Shown in pieces: positions 1 to 5,374 of a stretch of 5,407 nt of DNA. The position numbers were made by a program, and so were the translations under genes. The DNA comes from Acidobacteriaceae bacterium (GTDB lineage: Bacteria; Acidobacteriota; Terriglobia; Terriglobales; Acidobacteriaceae). Within the stretch, counting starts at the first letter, position 1; each line of letters opens with the position of its first letter. The notes beneath the pieces were generated by a model. That model saw only the letters and a list, made by a program, of their open reading frames with translations, was not told the DNA's origin and made no database searches. The DNA lies in contig JASHUH010000167.1 in NCBI GenBank assembly GCA_030040115.1, positions 1 to 5,407 of the forward strand, given 5' to 3'.

Positions 1-704
1 ATTCGAATGTCTTGAAGCTGAAGATTCTTGATCTCCCAACTGCGGCATCCCGTTCCGGCAGCTACGGCCGCACAGTACATCGTCAGTTGCCAATACTCGT
101 TCTTCTTTGCTGTTTCAATGATCTTCATCAGCTGCTCGTTCGTCGCCTTCTTTCCGGCACGGCTCTTTGACTCTTTCATAGGCTTGTAGCGTTCGGCGAG
201 ATCGCCCTTCCAGCAGTTGGCATGTTGCATCACTCCCCGCAACAGTTGAAGTTCGTAATTAATATTGCGCGGGGAGACAACTTTGCGCATCGTCGGGCTG
301 ATCTGTTTGCGACGTTCCTGCTGATATTCGCGGAGGAGTTCGAGATCGATCCGTCGAAGCTGGACACTCGCTCCGATGAGCTTTTCAACCTGCTTAAAGA
401 TCCGCCTTTCGCGCGCAAGTGTCCCTTCCCGGTTCGTCGCGCCCCTCCAGTTGAAGTACATCTTTGCCGCCTCGCCGAGGAGCACACGGCCATGATCTTC
501 CGTGCGCGCGCGGCGCTCCTCGAGGGCTTCGCGCTTCTCTTTCTGGAAATCCTGTTTGAAGGCCAGGGCCTTGGCCGGATCGTCGGTGTAGGTGGATTGT
601 TGGTGCTGCCGCCTGCGCTCATCGCGCCAGCTAAAGCAGATGTGCGGTAAGCGTGGATCCCAGCGAAGTCCGCGAGGGAGTGTGGGCCGTTTCCCGTGTA
701 CCAT
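1..704 (-). CDS. Tyrosine recombinase (phage-type integrase), N-terminal part, cut by the window edge
   Basis: The frame is open on the minus strand from ATG 704 to the left edge (234 whole codons), so the gene's 3' end lies outside the window. Residues about 1-70 are basic and likely bind arm-type DNA sites. Residues about 75-176 look like the helical core-binding (SAM-like) domain, including IDLELLREYQQERRKQ and NINYELQLLRGVMQHANCW. Residues from about 185 begin the catalytic domain, and AAGTGCRSWEI (215-225) carries the first catalytic arginine, R221. The remaining catalytic residues (Lys, HxxR, His/Trp, Tyr) would lie beyond position 1. Family members integrate or excise DNA by cutting and rejoining strands through a tyrosine; whether this copy is active cannot be judged. 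ATG 704 is the only ATG after the in-frame stop at 780-782, but no good ribosome binding site precedes it, so the start is moderately certain. Confidence 0.85.
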   Translation of the reverse strand, partial: MVHGKRPTLPRGLRWDPRLPHICFSWRDERRRQHQQSTYTDDPAKALAFKQDFQKEKREALEERRARTEDHGRVLLGEAAKMYFNWRGATNREGTLARERRIFKQVEKLIGASVQLRRIDLELLREYQQERRKQISPTMRKVVSPRNINYELQLLRGVMQHANCWKGDLAERYKPMKESKSRAGKKATNEQLMKIIETAKKNEYWQLTMYCAAVAAGTGCRSWEIKNLQLQDIR

Positions 705-849
705 GGTGAGTGTCTTTTTCAGACAGAACAGGCGTTCGGTCAAACGCGGGAAGGCTTCTCGATCTGCGACGCTAAGGTGTCATACCGTGACGCCGCATGC
801 GTGGCGTAACAGCATCGCTCTTTTTCCTTGAGGTTCTCTGATAGGGACC

Positions 850-867
850 GGAATTCCACAGAATTCC
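850..867. repeat. Perfect 7-bp inverted repeat GGAATTC-CACA-GAATTCC
   Basis: The arms GGAATTC (850-856) and GAATTCC (861-867) flank a 4-base spacer. A second, wider pair, TTGAGG (828-833) and CCTCAA (866-871), overlaps the right arm, so the two stems would exclude each other. The left half reads GGAATTCCAC, the core of the tandem repeats after trpB at 5159-5196. It could be a recombinase site, a transposon-end relic or an RNA hairpin; nothing here decides. Confidence 0.6.
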
Positions 868-877
868 TCAATGAAAA

Positions 878-899
878 GTTACGACAAAATGTTACGACA
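878..899. repeat. Pair of 9-bp direct repeats (GTTACGACA)
   Basis: GTTACGACA occurs at 878-886 and again at 891-899, separated by AAAT, a 13-bp period. It lies about 175 bp upstream of the integrase start. Integrase arm-type and excisionase sites are often short direct repeats in this position, so that is a reasonable but unproven reading. Confidence 0.5.
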
Positions 900-989
900 G
901 AGGCGTTTTCGGGAGGATGAGGAAGCGTAAGTTGCTGATTCTAATTGGCTGTCCCCCAGGGATTCTTGCCTACTGAAAACAAAGGACAT

Positions 990-1017
990 AGGGGAATTTT
1001 TATTTAAATATACCCCT
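990..1017. repeat. AT-rich imperfect dyad with GC caps
   Basis: AGGGGAATTTTTA (990-1002) and TAAATATACCCCT (1005-1017) are complementary at 11 of 13 positions, and the overlapping TATTTAAATA (1001-1010) is itself a perfect palindrome. It lies about 115 bp past the toxin stop codon in the direction of transcription. It might end toxin transcription, bind a protein, or be part of an attachment region. There is no U tract that would make it a classic terminator. Confidence 0.4.
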
Positions 1018-1121
1018 GGAATACCCCACAAAATTTGCTGCTTACGGAGGATTCTTTGATTCGAATTCCGTGTACTTTTGGGAATCACATTGCCCATAGC
1101 AAGGGTAGTTATCTTAGGCAA

Positions 1122-1145
1122 CCGCCTCAAGGTTAGAACAGGCGG
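1122..1145 (-). terminator. Possible hairpin at the end of the toxin gene
   Basis: On the minus strand CCGCCT (1145-1140) can pair with AGGCGG (1127-1122) around a 12-base loop that contains the toxin stop codon. The 6-bp stem is GC-rich, but no run of U follows, so it is at best a weak terminator or a 3'-end stabilising hairpin. Confidence 0.25.
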
Positions 1146-1579
1146 GAGTCGAAAGGGTGCTCATACATCGCAATAATTTTCAGCAGGTTGATTTCGACAT
1201 GCTGCGAGTTCACCAGCACATTCCATGTTTCCGGGACAAGCACGCTTGGCACTTGCAATAACAGGGAACGCTTTTCAGAGAGCCAACGATTTCCAATCGC
1301 TTGCGTAGCGTTCGTATCCTCTGCCCAATTCGGAGATAACGAATCGATTTCTATCTTTTCGATGGATAACGATTCCGGCCCTTCAATTCTCAATACCTGA
1401 AAACGCTCAGGTCGATCCTCAGAATCAATCTCGATATGGACGAGTGTTTCGAGCAGGGCCGTCGCAGGGTTCAGAGTGCAATAGACGACCGGATGACCTT
1501 TTGTGTGCCAGCGCCCGGACACATAGAGGCCACCCATTCCATCCAGGCTCTGGTAATTGCTGACTCGCCACAGGATCAT
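1133..1579 (-). CDS. RES-domain toxin of a type II toxin-antitoxin pair
   Basis: A 148-residue protein of the RES family. Characterised members (MbcT of Mycobacterium tuberculosis, Res of Pseudomonas) stop growth by destroying cytoplasmic NAD+. The N-terminus MILWRVSN is typical of the family. SGRWHTKGHPVVY (21-33) and ATALLETLVHIE (39-50) contain the conserved trio R23, Y33 and E44, with the 10- and 11-residue spacing I recall for Res proteins. Family length is normal and the frame is intact. I chose ATG 1579, which gives the usual RES start, over the in-frame TTG at 1600, which would add MPRECCS and overlap the antitoxin gene. Neither has a strong ribosome binding site. ATG 1579 lies 10 bases past the antitoxin stop, so translation is probably coupled, keeping toxin below antitoxin. 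It is transcribed with the antitoxin as one operon. Family assignment is firm; NAD+ as target is inferred. Confidence 0.9.
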   Translation of the reverse strand: MILWRVSNYQSLDGMGGLYVSGRWHTKGHPVVYCTLNPATALLETLVHIEIDSEDRPERFQVLRIEGPESLSIEKIEIDSLSPNWAEDTNATQAIGNRWLSEKRSLLLQVPSVLVPETWNVLVNSQHVEINLLKIIAMYEHPFDSRLF

Positions 1580-1589
1580 AGAACAGCAC

Positions 1590-2045
1590 TCACGCGGCAA
1601 ATCCGTAATCGAGTTGCAGGAGCATCTCTTCTACCAGCCGTGCTCCGGCTTCTGTGCGCAGCATCTCCAGCGGGCTGCGCCCCTCAAAACGAGACTTCGC
1701 TTTGCGCAACCAGCGCGCAGCCTTGGCGTCGTCACCGAAGACCTCTTCGGCCAGGGAGGTAATGCGAGCGATCCGAACGGCGCGGTCGGACTCATCGTGG
1801 GTTAGAGACTCATGGCGAGTTTTCCGATGGACCAGAGTCCTGCGTGGAACGATGAAGTTATAGATTTCTTCATCGCTCATCCCGTGATGGGAAAGCGACT
1901 CGACTGAAGTTAGAGGCAGGCGCTCATGCACCAGACGGGCAAGATCCCGGTCAGAATGCAAAGGCGTGACTCCGAGCTTCACTTCAATCCGGCGATAGAA
2001 CATCGCCGGTTCCCGTTTAGCACGTACTTCGGCAGTTTGAGCCAT
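1590..2045 (-). CDS. Xre/MbcA/ParS-type antitoxin partner of the RES toxin
   Basis: A 151-residue antitoxin of the Xre-RES type (TIGR02293-like, with a C-terminal DUF2384 toxin-binding domain). The middle, MSDEEIYNFIVPRRTLVHRK (56-75), fits the Xre-like helix-turn-helix, followed by LTHDESDRAVRIARI (81-95). The C-terminal part, LAEEVFGDDAKAARWLR (98-114), SPLEMLRTEAGARLVEE (124-140) and the final DYGFAA, is the classic toxin-binding region. In known complexes the antitoxin covers the toxin active site and represses its own promoter. GTG 2048 is also in frame, but ATG 2045 is better placed behind the AAGGAGG site, with 4 bases between. First gene of the operon, followed directly by the toxin gene. 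The N-terminal 50 residues are family-typical but I assign them no separate role. Confidence 0.9.
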   Translation of the reverse strand: MAQTAEVRAKREPAMFYRRIEVKLGVTPLHSDRDLARLVHERLPLTSVESLSHHGMSDEEIYNFIVPRRTLVHRKTRHESLTHDESDRAVRIARITSLAEEVFGDDAKAARWLRKAKSRFEGRSPLEMLRTEAGARLVEEMLLQLDYGFAA

Positions 2046-2048
2046 CAC

Positions 2049-2056
2049 TCCTCCTT
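2049..2056 (-). promoter_or_regulatory. Strong ribosome binding site of the antitoxin gene
   Basis: The minus strand reads AAAGGAGGAGTGATG, a near-ideal Shine-Dalgarno sequence. GGAGG lies 4 bases before ATG 2045 but only 1 base before GTG 2048, which decides for ATG. The toxin gene lacks a comparable site, so antitoxin should be made in excess. Confidence 0.75.
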
Positions 2057-2071
2057 TGGCAATCTGCCATC

Positions 2072-2100
2072 ATTATAGGGGCATCTTGCTCAAATCGCAA
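2072..2100 (-). promoter_or_regulatory. Promoter of the antitoxin-toxin operon
   Basis: On the minus strand a -35 of TTGCGA (2100-2095; 4 of 6 consensus) and a perfect -10 TATAAT (2077-2072) are separated by exactly 17 bp. Transcription would start near 2065, giving a leader of about 20 bases that contains the ribosome binding site. TTGC (2086-2089) and GCAA (2097-2100) form a small inverted repeat over the -35 and spacer, a possible operator for autorepression by the antitoxin; the arms are only 4 bp, so this last point is weak. Confidence 0.75.
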
Positions 2101-2132
2101 ACGGGCCGAACATGCTCATGTGTGCGCATGAA

Positions 2133-2151
2133 ACGCCTAAAGTAATGGCGT
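2133..2151 (-). terminator. Possible small hairpin after the VapB-like remnant
   Basis: On the minus strand ACGCC (2151-2147) pairs with GGCGT (2137-2133) around a 9-base loop, followed by TTC. It begins at the last base of the remnant's stop codon. The stem is only 5 bp and the U tract poor, so it is a weak terminator candidate that could insulate the operon below it. Confidence 0.2.
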
Positions 2152-2315
2152 CAGGCAAGCAGATCATCGAAATTGAGGTCTTTCATATCCAGAGTGCCCG
2201 GTTCCTTCGACGGGATCAGCGGAAGAGTCACCCTCTTGGAACGCGAAGGGGCATCCGATTCGGCCTTCAATTCACGCTCGAAAGCACGAATAATAAACTC
2301 CTCAATCGTAACGTC
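2151..2315 (-). pseudogene. C-terminal remnant of a VapB-like antitoxin, no start and no toxin
   Basis: The minus strand encodes 54 residues ending in a TGA stop at 2153-2151. They begin DVTIEEFIIRAFERELKA and end with VTLPLIPSKEPGTLDMKDLN and FDDLLA. The pattern of a helical segment, then a basic linker, then LPLIPSK-PGTLD and a final acidic DDLLA is how I recall the C-terminal toxin-wrapping half of VapB antitoxins. No ATG, GTG or well-placed TTG exists; an in-frame TAA stands just before it (2318-2316), and the DNA-binding N-terminus of roughly 20-25 residues is missing. No vapC follows; the next minus-strand sequence is the promoter of the RES/Xre operon. It is therefore most likely dead. 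The exact antitoxin family is less sure than its being a broken antitoxin. Confidence 0.55.
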
Positions 2316-2323
2316 TTACATCC

Positions 2324-2713
2324 GTGCAGCCCGTTCCCCTTTCGCCGGCCGAACAGATCAGTCTCCAATATTGGGCAGCGGAATTCGGCATCCCGCTGCG
2401 CGAGTTTCACCTGGGCCATATCCGCACCTACGAAATCCAGCGTATCAGCGCGGTATCGCGCGAGGAGGTGAACGCCGAGGTTTCCGTCTTGTTGCGTTTG
2501 CTCGAATCCGTTGGCCTGGGAGACGAGATCCGGCGGCGCTATCAGCCGCTGCGCGACCCCGAGGAACTTTCTCCGGAAGAGCGGACCGCGCTGCCCGAGC
2601 GGGCACTGCGCTACATAGAAAAGCTCGAGGGCGATATCGAGGAACTCGAAGCGCGGAACCATCGAACCCAGGATCGTTTGCACAGGGCGAACTGGGCAAA
2701 ATGGCCGCGTTGA
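2324..2713 (+). CDS. Hypothetical protein resembling an integrase core-binding domain, with C-terminal coiled coil
   Basis: A 129-residue plus-strand frame that reads as real protein. Residues about 8-76 resemble a recombinase core-binding (SAM-like) domain. HIRTYEIQR (32-40), VSREEVNAEVSVLLRLLESV (44-63) and RRYQPL (71-76) parallel LLREYQQER, VSPRNINYELQLLRGV and ERYKPM in the integrase at 1-704. No catalytic domain follows; instead residues about 86-121 (ALPERALRYIEKLEGDIEEL and on) are charged and heptad-like, suggesting a coiled coil. It may therefore bind DNA or a recombinase without cutting; that is inference. The start is poor: GTG 2324 is the first start after the in-frame TAA at 2309-2311 and has no ribosome binding site. 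The gene may have lost its 5' end at the junction with the antitoxin remnant. Confidence 0.55.
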   Translation: MQPVPLSPAEQISLQYWAAEFGIPLREFHLGHIRTYEIQRISAVSREEVNAEVSVLLRLLESVGLGDEIRRRYQPLRDPEELSPEERTALPERALRYIEKLEGDIEELEARNHRTQDRLHRANWAKWPR

Positions 2714-2750
2714 GAAAATCAATCATCGTTCCGCGCCCTGACTCTGCCTA

Positions 2751-2918
2751 CTAGATGGTAGTGCTGTTTACTCGCCAAATTCTCCGCCTTTCCTCATCCA
2801 CAAAGCTCTGCTCGTAATCGAGCATTGGAATCTCGACGGTCGTATCTCCTAATACCAGAGCTTCGGCGTCCAAGCGGGGCGCGCGTGAGATCTGCTCAAT
2901 CTGGATGCTCGCGTTCGA
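2751..2918 (-). other. Possible fragment of an unknown gene (55 codons, no start)
   Basis: Between a stop at 2921-2919 and a TAG at 2753-2751 the minus strand encodes 55 residues including RLDAEALVLGDTTVEIPMLD and YEQSFVDEERRRIWRV. The alternation of hydrophobic and acidic residues looks protein-like. There is no start near its beginning and no recognised family. It may be the 3' end of a lost gene, or a chance reading frame; I lean slightly to a relic. Confidence 0.25.
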
Positions 2919-2953
2919 TTAAGAGTTTTGGCTCAGAAAAGAGAGATTTTACG

Positions 2954-3251
2954 ATGAACCTTCATTCCAAATTCGAGCGCGCTCTGCGGAATCATATCGG
3001 AGAGGTGTTACTCAAGACGGCAGAGTCAAGAAATTCTGCAGGGAGCCTTTCCTGATTTGCCTAACGGCAATGTCGTGCCGACAGATCATGCAGAACCGAG
3101 CGCTGCACACGTGAATCAACGCAAGATATGCGCCGACGAAGCACATCGAATCTTTGAGACCGTATTGGATGGTGAGGGCAAACCGCACCGCGCACGTTAC
3201 CGCGTTCGGGCGTTTCAGCCATCTTTACTGGGCCCAAATGTCCAGCGGTGA
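2954..3251 (+). other. Two adjoining small coding-like frames, perhaps one broken gene
   Basis: ATG 2954 opens a 33-residue frame (MNLHSKFERALRNHIGEVLL and on, stop 3053-3055), preceded by a weak AGAGAG. A second frame, open from 2958 with a TTG at 3057, continues to a stop at 3249-3251. It includes CADEAHRIFETVLDGEGKPH and RARYRVRAF, which look protein-like. The first frame ends as the second becomes plausible, as after a frameshift. I do not recognise either product; both could be chance. Confidence 0.25.
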
Positions 3252-3641
3252 AAATCGGATTCAGAAGCTAGATGTAGATGTGGTGCGATCACAGCCTATT
3301 CAAATATAAGTCGTTTAGAATGAGAAGAAAACAACCGATAACAGTTTTTCCGCAAATATGTGGGATCTAGCCCAGTTTTTGAGCAAATGGGAGCCGGGCG
3401 TCCTGGAAGCGCAATTCGATTAAACCCTTTCGAATCAATGGCGGCATGGACAATTTACGCGCTAATTTCGGAAGCTTTTTCCGCCAACCTACAGGCCGGT
3501 GAAGGTTGGCCGATCGATTTTCCACTTTGGCGCATAAAAACAGCTCTCTGGGCGGAAAGATTTGCCGCCCCGGGATGCGCTCAAAGCAAACAGAGATCCC
3601 TCCGCTTCCCGTCCGGCTCGGCGTCGGGATGAGAACGCAGT

Positions 3642-3693
3642 CTTTGGGGCTGCGGGTGGTTGGTGACTCACCAAAATTGCCGAACAACCAAAG
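3642..3693 (+). promoter_or_regulatory. Overlapping inverted repeats in the trpB2 upstream region
   Basis: TTGGTG (3660-3665) and CACCAA (3669-3674) form a perfect 6-bp stem with a 3-base loop. It nests inside CTTTGG (3642-3647) paired with CCAAAG (3688-3693). Alternatively GGTTG (3658-3662) can pair with CAACC (3685-3689), which excludes both others. Such competing stems can act as attenuators, but no U tract or leader peptide accompanies them. If transcription begins at the -10 near 3766 they would lie outside the message. Confidence 0.25.
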
Positions 3694-3765
3694 CATTGAA
3701 TTTTCCGGCTGCCTTCGATTGCGGCCGCGCGCGGCGGTGCGCGGTCGGCTCCCCCGGGCGCCCTG

Positions 3766-3771
3766 TAAAAT
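3766..3771 (+). promoter_or_regulatory. Candidate -10 box giving a leaderless trpB2 message
   Basis: TAAAAT (5 of 6 matches to TATAAT) ends 7 bases before ATG 3779, which would place the transcription start at or within a base of that A. No Shine-Dalgarno sequence precedes ATG 3779 or ATG 3770, as expected if the message is leaderless. No good -35 lies 16-18 bp upstream (the area is GC-rich), so the call is tentative. Confidence 0.35.
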
Positions 3772-3778
3772 GCTGCGC

Positions 3779-5137
3779 ATGGAAACTCTCCAATATCGAT
3801 TGCCCGCCAGCCATATCCCGACCACGTGGTGCAACATCGTTGCCGATTTGCCTTCGCCGCCTGCGCCCCCGCTGCACCCTGGAAGCCTGCGGCCGCTGGG
3901 ACCGGAAGATCTGGCTCCCATCTTTCCCATGAGCCTGATCGCGCAAGAGGTGAGCGCGGAGCGGGAGATCGAGATTCCGGAAGAGGTGCGGCAGATTTAC
4001 GCGCAGTGGAGGCCTACGCCGCTGGTGCGCGCGCGCCGCCTGGAAAAAGTTCTCGATACGCCGGCGCGCATTTACTACAAATATGAAGGCGTGAGCCCGG
4101 CAGGCTCGCATAAGCTGAACACCGCCGCGGCGCAGGCTTGGTACAACCGGCAGGAAGGCGTGACCCACCTGTCGACGGAGACGGGGGCGGGGCAGTGGGG
4201 CTCGGCGCTGGCCATGGCCTGCGCGTTTCTGGGCATGGAGTGCCGGGTGTTCATGGTGCGCGTGAGCTACGACCAGAAGCCCTACCGGCGGGCTTTGATG
4301 GAGACTTTCGGCGCCCGCGTGACGGCGAGCCCGAGCAACCAGACGGATTCCGGGCGCGCCATCCTGGCCGAACATCCGGATTCGAAGGGATCGTTGGGAA
4401 TCGCGATCTCCGAGGCCGTGGAAGTGGCGGCTAAGGACTCGAAAACCAAGTACGCTCTGGGCAGCGTGCTGAATCACGTGCTGCTCCACCAGACCGTGAT
4501 CGGGCAGGAGGCGATCGAGCAGATGGCCCTGGCCAGCGACGAGCCGGATGTGATCATTGGCTGCACGGGCGGAGGCTCGAACTTTGCGGGGCTGGTGATG
4601 CCTTACCTGAGACGTAAACTGAGGCGTCAGTGCAATGCGCGCGTGATCGCAGTCGAGCCGGCGGCGTGCCCGAGCCTGACTAGGGGGCGCTTTGCGTACG
4701 ATTTCGGCGACACGGCGCACCTGACACCTCTGGTGAAGATGCACACGCTGGGCTCAACCTTTATTCCGCCGGGAATTCACGCCGGAGGACTGCGCTATCA
4801 CGGCATTGCGCCGCTGGTTTCGCACGTCATTGATCTGGGGTTGGCCGAGGCGACGACCGTGCAGCAACTCGATGCCTTTGCCGCGGGTATTCAGTTTGTG
4901 CGCGCGGAGGGCATCGTGCCGGCGCCGGAGGCGAATCACGCGGTCGCGGTCGCGATTCAGCAGGCGTTGGAGGCGAAAGCGGAAGGCAAGGCGAGAACCA
5001 TCCTCTTCAATTTGAGCGGGCATGGGCACTTCGACATGCAGTCGTATATCGACTACCAGGCCGGGAAGCTCGAGAACTACGATTATCCTGCGGAGGAGAT
5101 TGCGATGGCGCTGGCGGGGCTGCCGGCCGCTGAGTAA
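3779..5137 (+). CDS. trpB: Tryptophan synthase beta chain, type 2 (TrpB2), complete
   Basis: A 452-residue PLP enzyme that joins indole and L-serine to give L-tryptophan in the cytoplasm. It is the TrpB2 type: an N-terminal extension with [19 protein letters not shown] (32-50), then [19 protein letters not shown] (64-82). The PLP lysine is K112 in [10 protein letters not shown]. The catalytic glutamate is E134 in [10 protein letters not shown]. The phosphate loop is GCTGGGSN (261-268), [12 protein letters not shown] spans 377-388, and S413 in LSGHGHFD should contact the pyridine nitrogen. Length is normal and the frame intact. Position 113 is Leu; I recall Pro as common there. ATG 3779 (METLQYRL) was chosen over ATG 3770; the open frame back to 3506 is not TrpB-like. 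No trpA or other trp gene adjoins it, which suits TrpB2 proteins encoded outside trp operons. These are thought to salvage indole or work without TrpA; that role here is inferred. Confidence 0.96.
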   Translation: METLQYRLPASHIPTTWCNIVADLPSPPAPPLHPGSLRPLGPEDLAPIFPMSLIAQEVSAEREIEIPEEVRQIYAQWRPTPLVRARRLEKVLDTPARIYYKYEGVSPAGSHKLNTAAAQAWYNRQEGVTHLSTETGAGQWGSALAMACAFLGMECRVFMVRVSYDQKPYRRALMETFGARVTASPSNQTDSGRAILAEHPDSKGSLGIAISEAVEVAAKDSKTKYALGSVLNHVLLHQTVIGQEAIEQMALASDEPDVIIGCTGGGSNFAGLVMPYLRRKLRRQCNARVIAVEPAACPSLTRGRFAYDFGDTAHLTPLVKMHTLGSTFIPPGIHAGGLRYHGIAPLVSHVIDLGLAEATTVQQLDAFAAGIQFVRAEGIVPAPEANHAVAVAIQQALEAKAEGKARTILFNLSGHGHFDMQSYIDYQAGKLENYDYPAEEIAMALAGLPAAE

Positions 5138-5158
5138 GTGAGGCAGGGCTTTGGAACG

Positions 5159-5196
5159 GGAATTCCACCCGGAGCGAGGAATTCCACTTGGAGCGA
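5159..5196. repeat. Two tandem 19-bp repeats with a GGAATTCCAC core
   Basis: GGAATTCCACCCGGAGCGA (5159-5177) is followed without a gap by GGAATTCCACTTGGAGCGA (5178-5196); 17 of 19 positions agree. GGAATTCC is itself a palindrome. They begin 22 bases after the trpB2 stop codon. Closely spaced repeats like these occur as multiple transposase-binding sites at the ends of IS21-type elements, and the sequence resembles such ends as I remember them. No transposase gene is in the window, so a transposon-end relic is a tentative reading. Confidence 0.5.
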
Positions 5197-5323
5197 TCAC
5201 GCTGTTTGGCCGGGTTTGATTGCTGCCGGATCGGTGCAAGGAGAGCTGGCCATCCCAACCATAGCGGCCTTCCGCATTGGCCCGCATATGCGGCGGACGG
5301 CCGTGCGACGATGGTCTTCAACG

Positions 5324-5374
5324 CGCCGTGCGCCGTGCGCCACGACCCGGAGGGAGAAGGCCGGAGGGAGAAGG
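5324..5374. repeat. Short tandem repeats: 7-bp CGCCGTG and 14-bp CCGGAGGGAGAAGG
   Basis: CGCCGTG occurs at 5324-5330 and 5331-5337, with a similar CGCCACG at 5338-5344. CCGGAGGGAGAAGG is perfectly duplicated at 5347-5360 and 5361-5374. The duplicated AGGGAGAAGG is purine-rich and could serve as a ribosome binding site for a gene beyond the right edge, but no clear start is seen. Slippage duplication is the simplest explanation. The stretch 5138-5407 contains no gene I can support. Confidence 0.5.

Larger units (their letters stand above)
705..1132. other. Non-coding stretch between integrase and toxin gene
   Basis: No convincing gene lies here. The stretch is more AT-rich than the rest of the window. 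It holds the inverted repeat at 850-867, the direct repeats at 878-899 and the AT-rich dyad at 990-1017. The integrase promoter should lie within it, but I see only a weak candidate -35 (TTGACC on the minus strand at 743-738) with no good -10. An upstream region with short repeats beside an integrase start is where attachment-site DNA often sits; that is inference. Confidence 0.5.
3252..3778. other. Long upstream region of trpB2 without a recognisable gene
   Basis: The first 170 bases are AT-rich, the rest GC-rich. The trpB2 frame stays open upstream as far as 3506, but that extension does not resemble TrpB and reads as GC-rich noise. Inverted repeats include GGGCGG/CCGCCC at 3550-3570 and the nested set at 3642-3693. 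No Trp-rich leader peptide and no tRNA or other RNA gene is visible. Confidence 0.5.

Noticed and set aside
222..650. Plus-strand open frame of 142 codons, and an alternative minus-strand frame at 230-622
   Set aside because: Both overlap the integrase, whose motifs, including the catalytic-arginine motif, are in a different minus-strand frame that stays open to the window edge.
1056..1075. TTCGAA within a tRNA T-loop-like sequence, which might mark a tRNA-end attachment site
   Set aside because: Flanking bases do not form a T stem on either strand and no anticodon or acceptor stem can be drawn.
879..1130. Minus-strand open frame of 83 codons after the toxin
   Set aside because: No recognisable motif, no ribosome binding site, and it runs across the short repeats and the AT-rich dyad; more likely chance.
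3358..3423. 21-codon frame starting MWDLAQFLSKWEPG with two Trp codons, considered as a trp leader peptide
   Set aside because: The two Trp codons are not adjacent, it lies 350 bases before trpB2, and no attenuator with a U tract follows it.
3506..3778. Open extension of the trpB frame upstream of ATG 3779
   Set aside because: The residues do not match TrpB2, whose normal N-terminus begins at METLQYRL; the extension also crosses inverted repeats and reads as GC-rich noise.
3668..4744. Long minus-strand open frame (358 codons) opposite trpB
   Set aside because: It is the antisense shadow of a high-GC gene, very rich in Arg, His and Gln, without domain motifs.
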